From Minisyncoccota bacterium (GTDB lineage Bacteria > Patescibacteriota > Minisyncoccia > Phycocordibacterales > UBA2100): a stretch of DNA of 13,729 bases. The position numbers were made by a program, and so were the translations under genes. The stretch lies in NCBI GenBank assembly GCA_020058565.1, contig JAGVDT010000104.1, forward strand, positions 1 through 13,729, written 5' to 3'. A model generated the notes under the pieces. It ran no database searches and was not told the DNA's origin. It saw only the letters and a list, made by a program, of their open reading frames with translations. Within the stretch, counting starts at the first letter, position 1; the number at the start of each line of letters is the position of its first letter. Below, piece after piece: positions 12,283 to 13,729 of this stretch.

Positions 12283-13494
12283 ATGAGCGTCTTCAAATAC
12301 TCCGCTGTTGATGCCGAAGGAAAAGAGCGGCAGGGGACCATAGACGCCGTAAACATGGATCTCGCGATCGCGGCTTTGCAGCGGCGGGGATTGATCCTTT
12401 CAAAAATCGACGAAGATAAGGGCGACACGAATCTCTTAAGCGCACGCATCAAGCTTTTTGAGCGGGTGACAAACGCGGATATCGTCATGGTGTCTCGCCA
12501 AATCACCACGCTTTTTGAGGCTCAGGTATCGGCGTTGCGAGCATTCAAGCTTTTGGCGGCCGAGGCGCGCACGCCTCAGCTCGCGGAAAAACTATCAGAT
12601 ATTGCCAATGACATTCAGGGTGGCTCTACTATCTCGAACGCCCTCGCCAAGCACCCGGACGTCTTTTCGCTGTTTTACGTCAACATGGTCAAGGCAGGTG
12701 AAGAATCCGGCAAGCTGGACGAGACATTCGCTTTTTTGGCGGACCATATGGATCGCAACTACGAAATCACGCAAAAAGCGAGAAACGCCCTTGTATATCC
12801 GGCGTTCATATTGCTCACTTTCGCTATCGTGATGACCCTGATGATGACCATCGTGATCCCGAATCTCTCGAACATGCTTTTGGAGGCGGGAGGCGAAATA
12901 CCGATATATACGCAAATAGTCATCGCCATCAGCAAGTTTATGTCGCAGTACATACTGCTCCTCCTGATATTGCTTGCCGGCGGGCTCTTTTTTCTGTACC
13001 GTTTCGGCCAAACGCAGCAGGGGCAGATGCTCTACTCCAAAGCAAAACTGGACATCCCGGCAGTCGGCGCTATCTACCAAAAAATCTACCTGTCGCGCAT
13101 CGCGGACAACCTTTCCACGATGCTTAAGAGCGGCATACAAATATTGCGCGGCCTCGAAATCACTGGCCAGGTGGTAGAAGACCCGACGTACGAAGCGGTG
13201 ATGACCGCCGCGGCCGCCGACGTCAAGTCGGGGCTCCCGCTTTCCGAAGCTTTGCGCAAGCACCCTGAAATGCCGGGGATTGTGGTCGCTATGGTGAAGA
13301 TCGGCGAGGAGACCGGAAATATGGGCAGTATTTTGGAGACTATGGCGAAATTCTACCGCCGCGAGGTCGATAATGCCGTCGATACGCTCGTCGGACTCAT
13401 TGAGCCGATCATGATCGTGGTTCTCGCGCTTGGCGTGGCCATACTCCTCGCCTCGGTGCTTCTGCCGATCTACAACATCGCCTCGAGTTTCTGA
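12283..13494 (+). CDS. pilC: Type IV pilus platform protein PilC
   Basis: The product has 403 aa, full length. It has two T2SF domains: residues about 65-190, with SRQITTLFEAQVSALRAF (71-88) and MVKAGEESGKLDE (135-147), and about 265-390, with LSTMLKSGIQILRGLE (277-292) and MVKIGEETGNMGS (337-349). Membrane helices lie at about 170-193, 222-240 and 372-396. PilC is the inner-membrane platform on which PilB and PilT act to add or remove pilins. The first 60 residues carry the usual YSAVDAEGKERQGTI start (6-20). The ATG lacks a Shine-Dalgarno and abuts the heptamer element. It is the last large gene in view; pilins would be expected downstream or elsewhere. Confidence 0.97.
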   Translation: MSVFKYSAVDAEGKERQGTIDAVNMDLAIAALQRRGLILSKIDEDKGDTNLLSARIKLFERVTNADIVMVSRQITTLFEAQVSALRAFKLLAAEARTPQLAEKLSDIANDIQGGSTISNALAKHPDVFSLFYVNMVKAGEESGKLDETFAFLADHMDRNYEITQKARNALVYPAFILLTFAIVMTLMMTIVIPNLSNMLLEAGGEIPIYTQIVIAISKFMSQYILLLLILLAGGLFFLYRFGQTQQGQMLYSKAKLDIPAVGAIYQKIYLSRIADNLSTMLKSGIQILRGLEITGQVVEDPTYEAVMTAAAADVKSGLPLSEALRKHPEMPGIVVAMVKIGEETGNMGSILETMAKFYRREVDNAVDTLVGLIEPIMIVVLALGVAILLASVLLPIYNIASSF

Positions 13495-13506
13495 ATCCGC
13501 CGCGAG

Positions 13507-13580
13507 CGGCCCCGAAGGGGCCGACTGTCCGCCTCTGGCGGATAGGAGGAGTTTCACGTCGAAATGAGCACATTTCGACG
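13507..13580 (+). other. Three consecutive perfect hairpins after pilC
   Basis: Hairpin 1 pairs CGGCCCC (13507-13513) with GGGGCCG (13517-13523) over a GAA loop. Hairpin 2 pairs TCCGCC (13528-13533) with GGCGGA (13537-13542) over TCT. Hairpin 3 pairs CGTCGAAATG (13557-13566) with CATTTCGACG (13571-13580) over AGCA. None is followed by a T-run, so they do not form an ordinary intrinsic terminator. They could stabilise the 3' end of the pil mRNA or regulate the frame beginning inside hairpin 3. Confidence 0.7.
13544..13551 (+). promoter_or_regulatory. Strong Shine-Dalgarno AGGAGGAG
   Basis: This is the only near-perfect Shine-Dalgarno I find before any start in the window. It is 12 nt before ATG 13564, slightly long spacing, and that ATG is buried in a 10-bp hairpin. 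Confidence 0.45.
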
Positions 13581-13729
13581 ACGCGAACACACATTAAAAT
13601 CCAAATTCAATAGAAAAATAAATAAAAGAAATATAAATATTGTATTTTCCGCGGGCGCAGAGGTTTCCGCTCTGCGCAAACTCGGGCACCAGGCTTGCGG
13701 GCATACCGCAAGCGTGTGGCCCTCAAACA
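13564..13729 (+). CDS. Open reading frame running off the window end (uncertain)
   Basis: From ATG 13564 the frame stays open for 55 codons to the window edge, through an AT-rich stretch (about 13590-13650) where stops would be common. It begins MSTFRRREHTLKSKF, a basic start. I see no GFTLIE prepilin motif, although a pilin gene might be expected here. A strong Shine-Dalgarno precedes it, but the ATG lies inside a perfect hairpin and the distal part coincides with strong stem-loops, so the region may be non-coding RNA instead. Confidence 0.3.
   Translation, partial: MSTFRRREHTLKSKFNRKINKRNINIVFSAGAEVSALRKLGHQACGHTASVWPSN
13655..13722 (+). ncRNA. Candidate structured RNA at the right edge
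   Basis: Stem P1 pairs GCGCAGAG (13655-13662) with CTCTGCGC (13670-13677). Stem P2 pairs GCTTGCGG (13693-13700) with CCGCAAGC (13706-13713) and can be extended by GGG and CCA pairing with TGG and CCC around 13684-13722. An AT-rich tract with TATAAA-like sequence (13632-13637) lies just upstream and could be a promoter. I do not recognise the class. The 5' or 3' part may continue beyond the window. Confidence 0.35.

Noticed and set aside
13507..13542. Rho-independent terminator of the pil operon
   Set aside because: Both GC-rich hairpins lack a following T-run, so they do not meet the usual criterion, although they may still affect mRNA stability.
12595..13590. Long minus-strand open frame (331 codons) antisense to pilC
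   Set aside because: It is His/Arg/Asp-rich with no domain and mirrors the codon pattern of pilC, whose T2SF domains are unmistakable. It is a shadow frame.

Overview
The window reads as a chromosomal piece of a Candidate Phyla Radiation bacterium, most likely Parcubacteria-like. The evidence is a compact type IV pilus cluster (pilM-pilN-pilO-small pilP-like gene-pilB-response regulator-pilT-pilC) without secretin or an outer-membrane partner, a LemA/TPM pair, a shortened ComF, orphan membrane proteins, and almost no Shine-Dalgarno sequences. Lineage is an inference from gene content; no rRNA is present.

Left edge (1-169, + strand): the last 55 codons of a protein resembling the C-terminus of retron/DGR-type reverse transcriptases. 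It converges, with a 4-nt gap, on a minus-strand block (5180 down to 174): comF, GT-C-like membrane protein B, a DUF1003 protein, its paralogue membrane protein A, then lemA and a TPM-domain protein. The first four genes are packed with 14- to 16-nt gaps or an 8-nt overlap. lemA and the TPM gene form a second unit with its own promoter-like sequence.

A 112-nt divergent region with a 14-bp perfect palindrome separates comF from a plus-strand pterin-4a-carbinolamine dehydratase gene (5293-5622). A leader region of about 200 nt follows, then the pilus cluster runs from 5821 to 13494. PilM, PilN, PilO and the PilP-like protein would form the inner-membrane alignment complex, PilB the extension motor, PilT the retraction motor and PilC the platform. 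The receiver-only response regulator between the motors probably tunes them. Pilins and prepilin peptidase are outside the window. The right edge (13495-13729) holds three consecutive perfect hairpins, the window's only strong Shine-Dalgarno, an open reading frame running off the end and two more strong stem-loops.

The most unusual structure lies between the pil genes. The gaps before pilM, pilN, the pilP-like gene and pilC are filled with degenerate 7-bp repeats. Each gap has its own heptamer vocabulary, and three are arranged as long inverted repeats. Short open frames tile these gaps nearly head-to-tail with the flanking genes. Separately, nine start codons across the window lie exactly 6-8 nt downstream of a -10-like hexamer, the geometry expected for leaderless transcripts.
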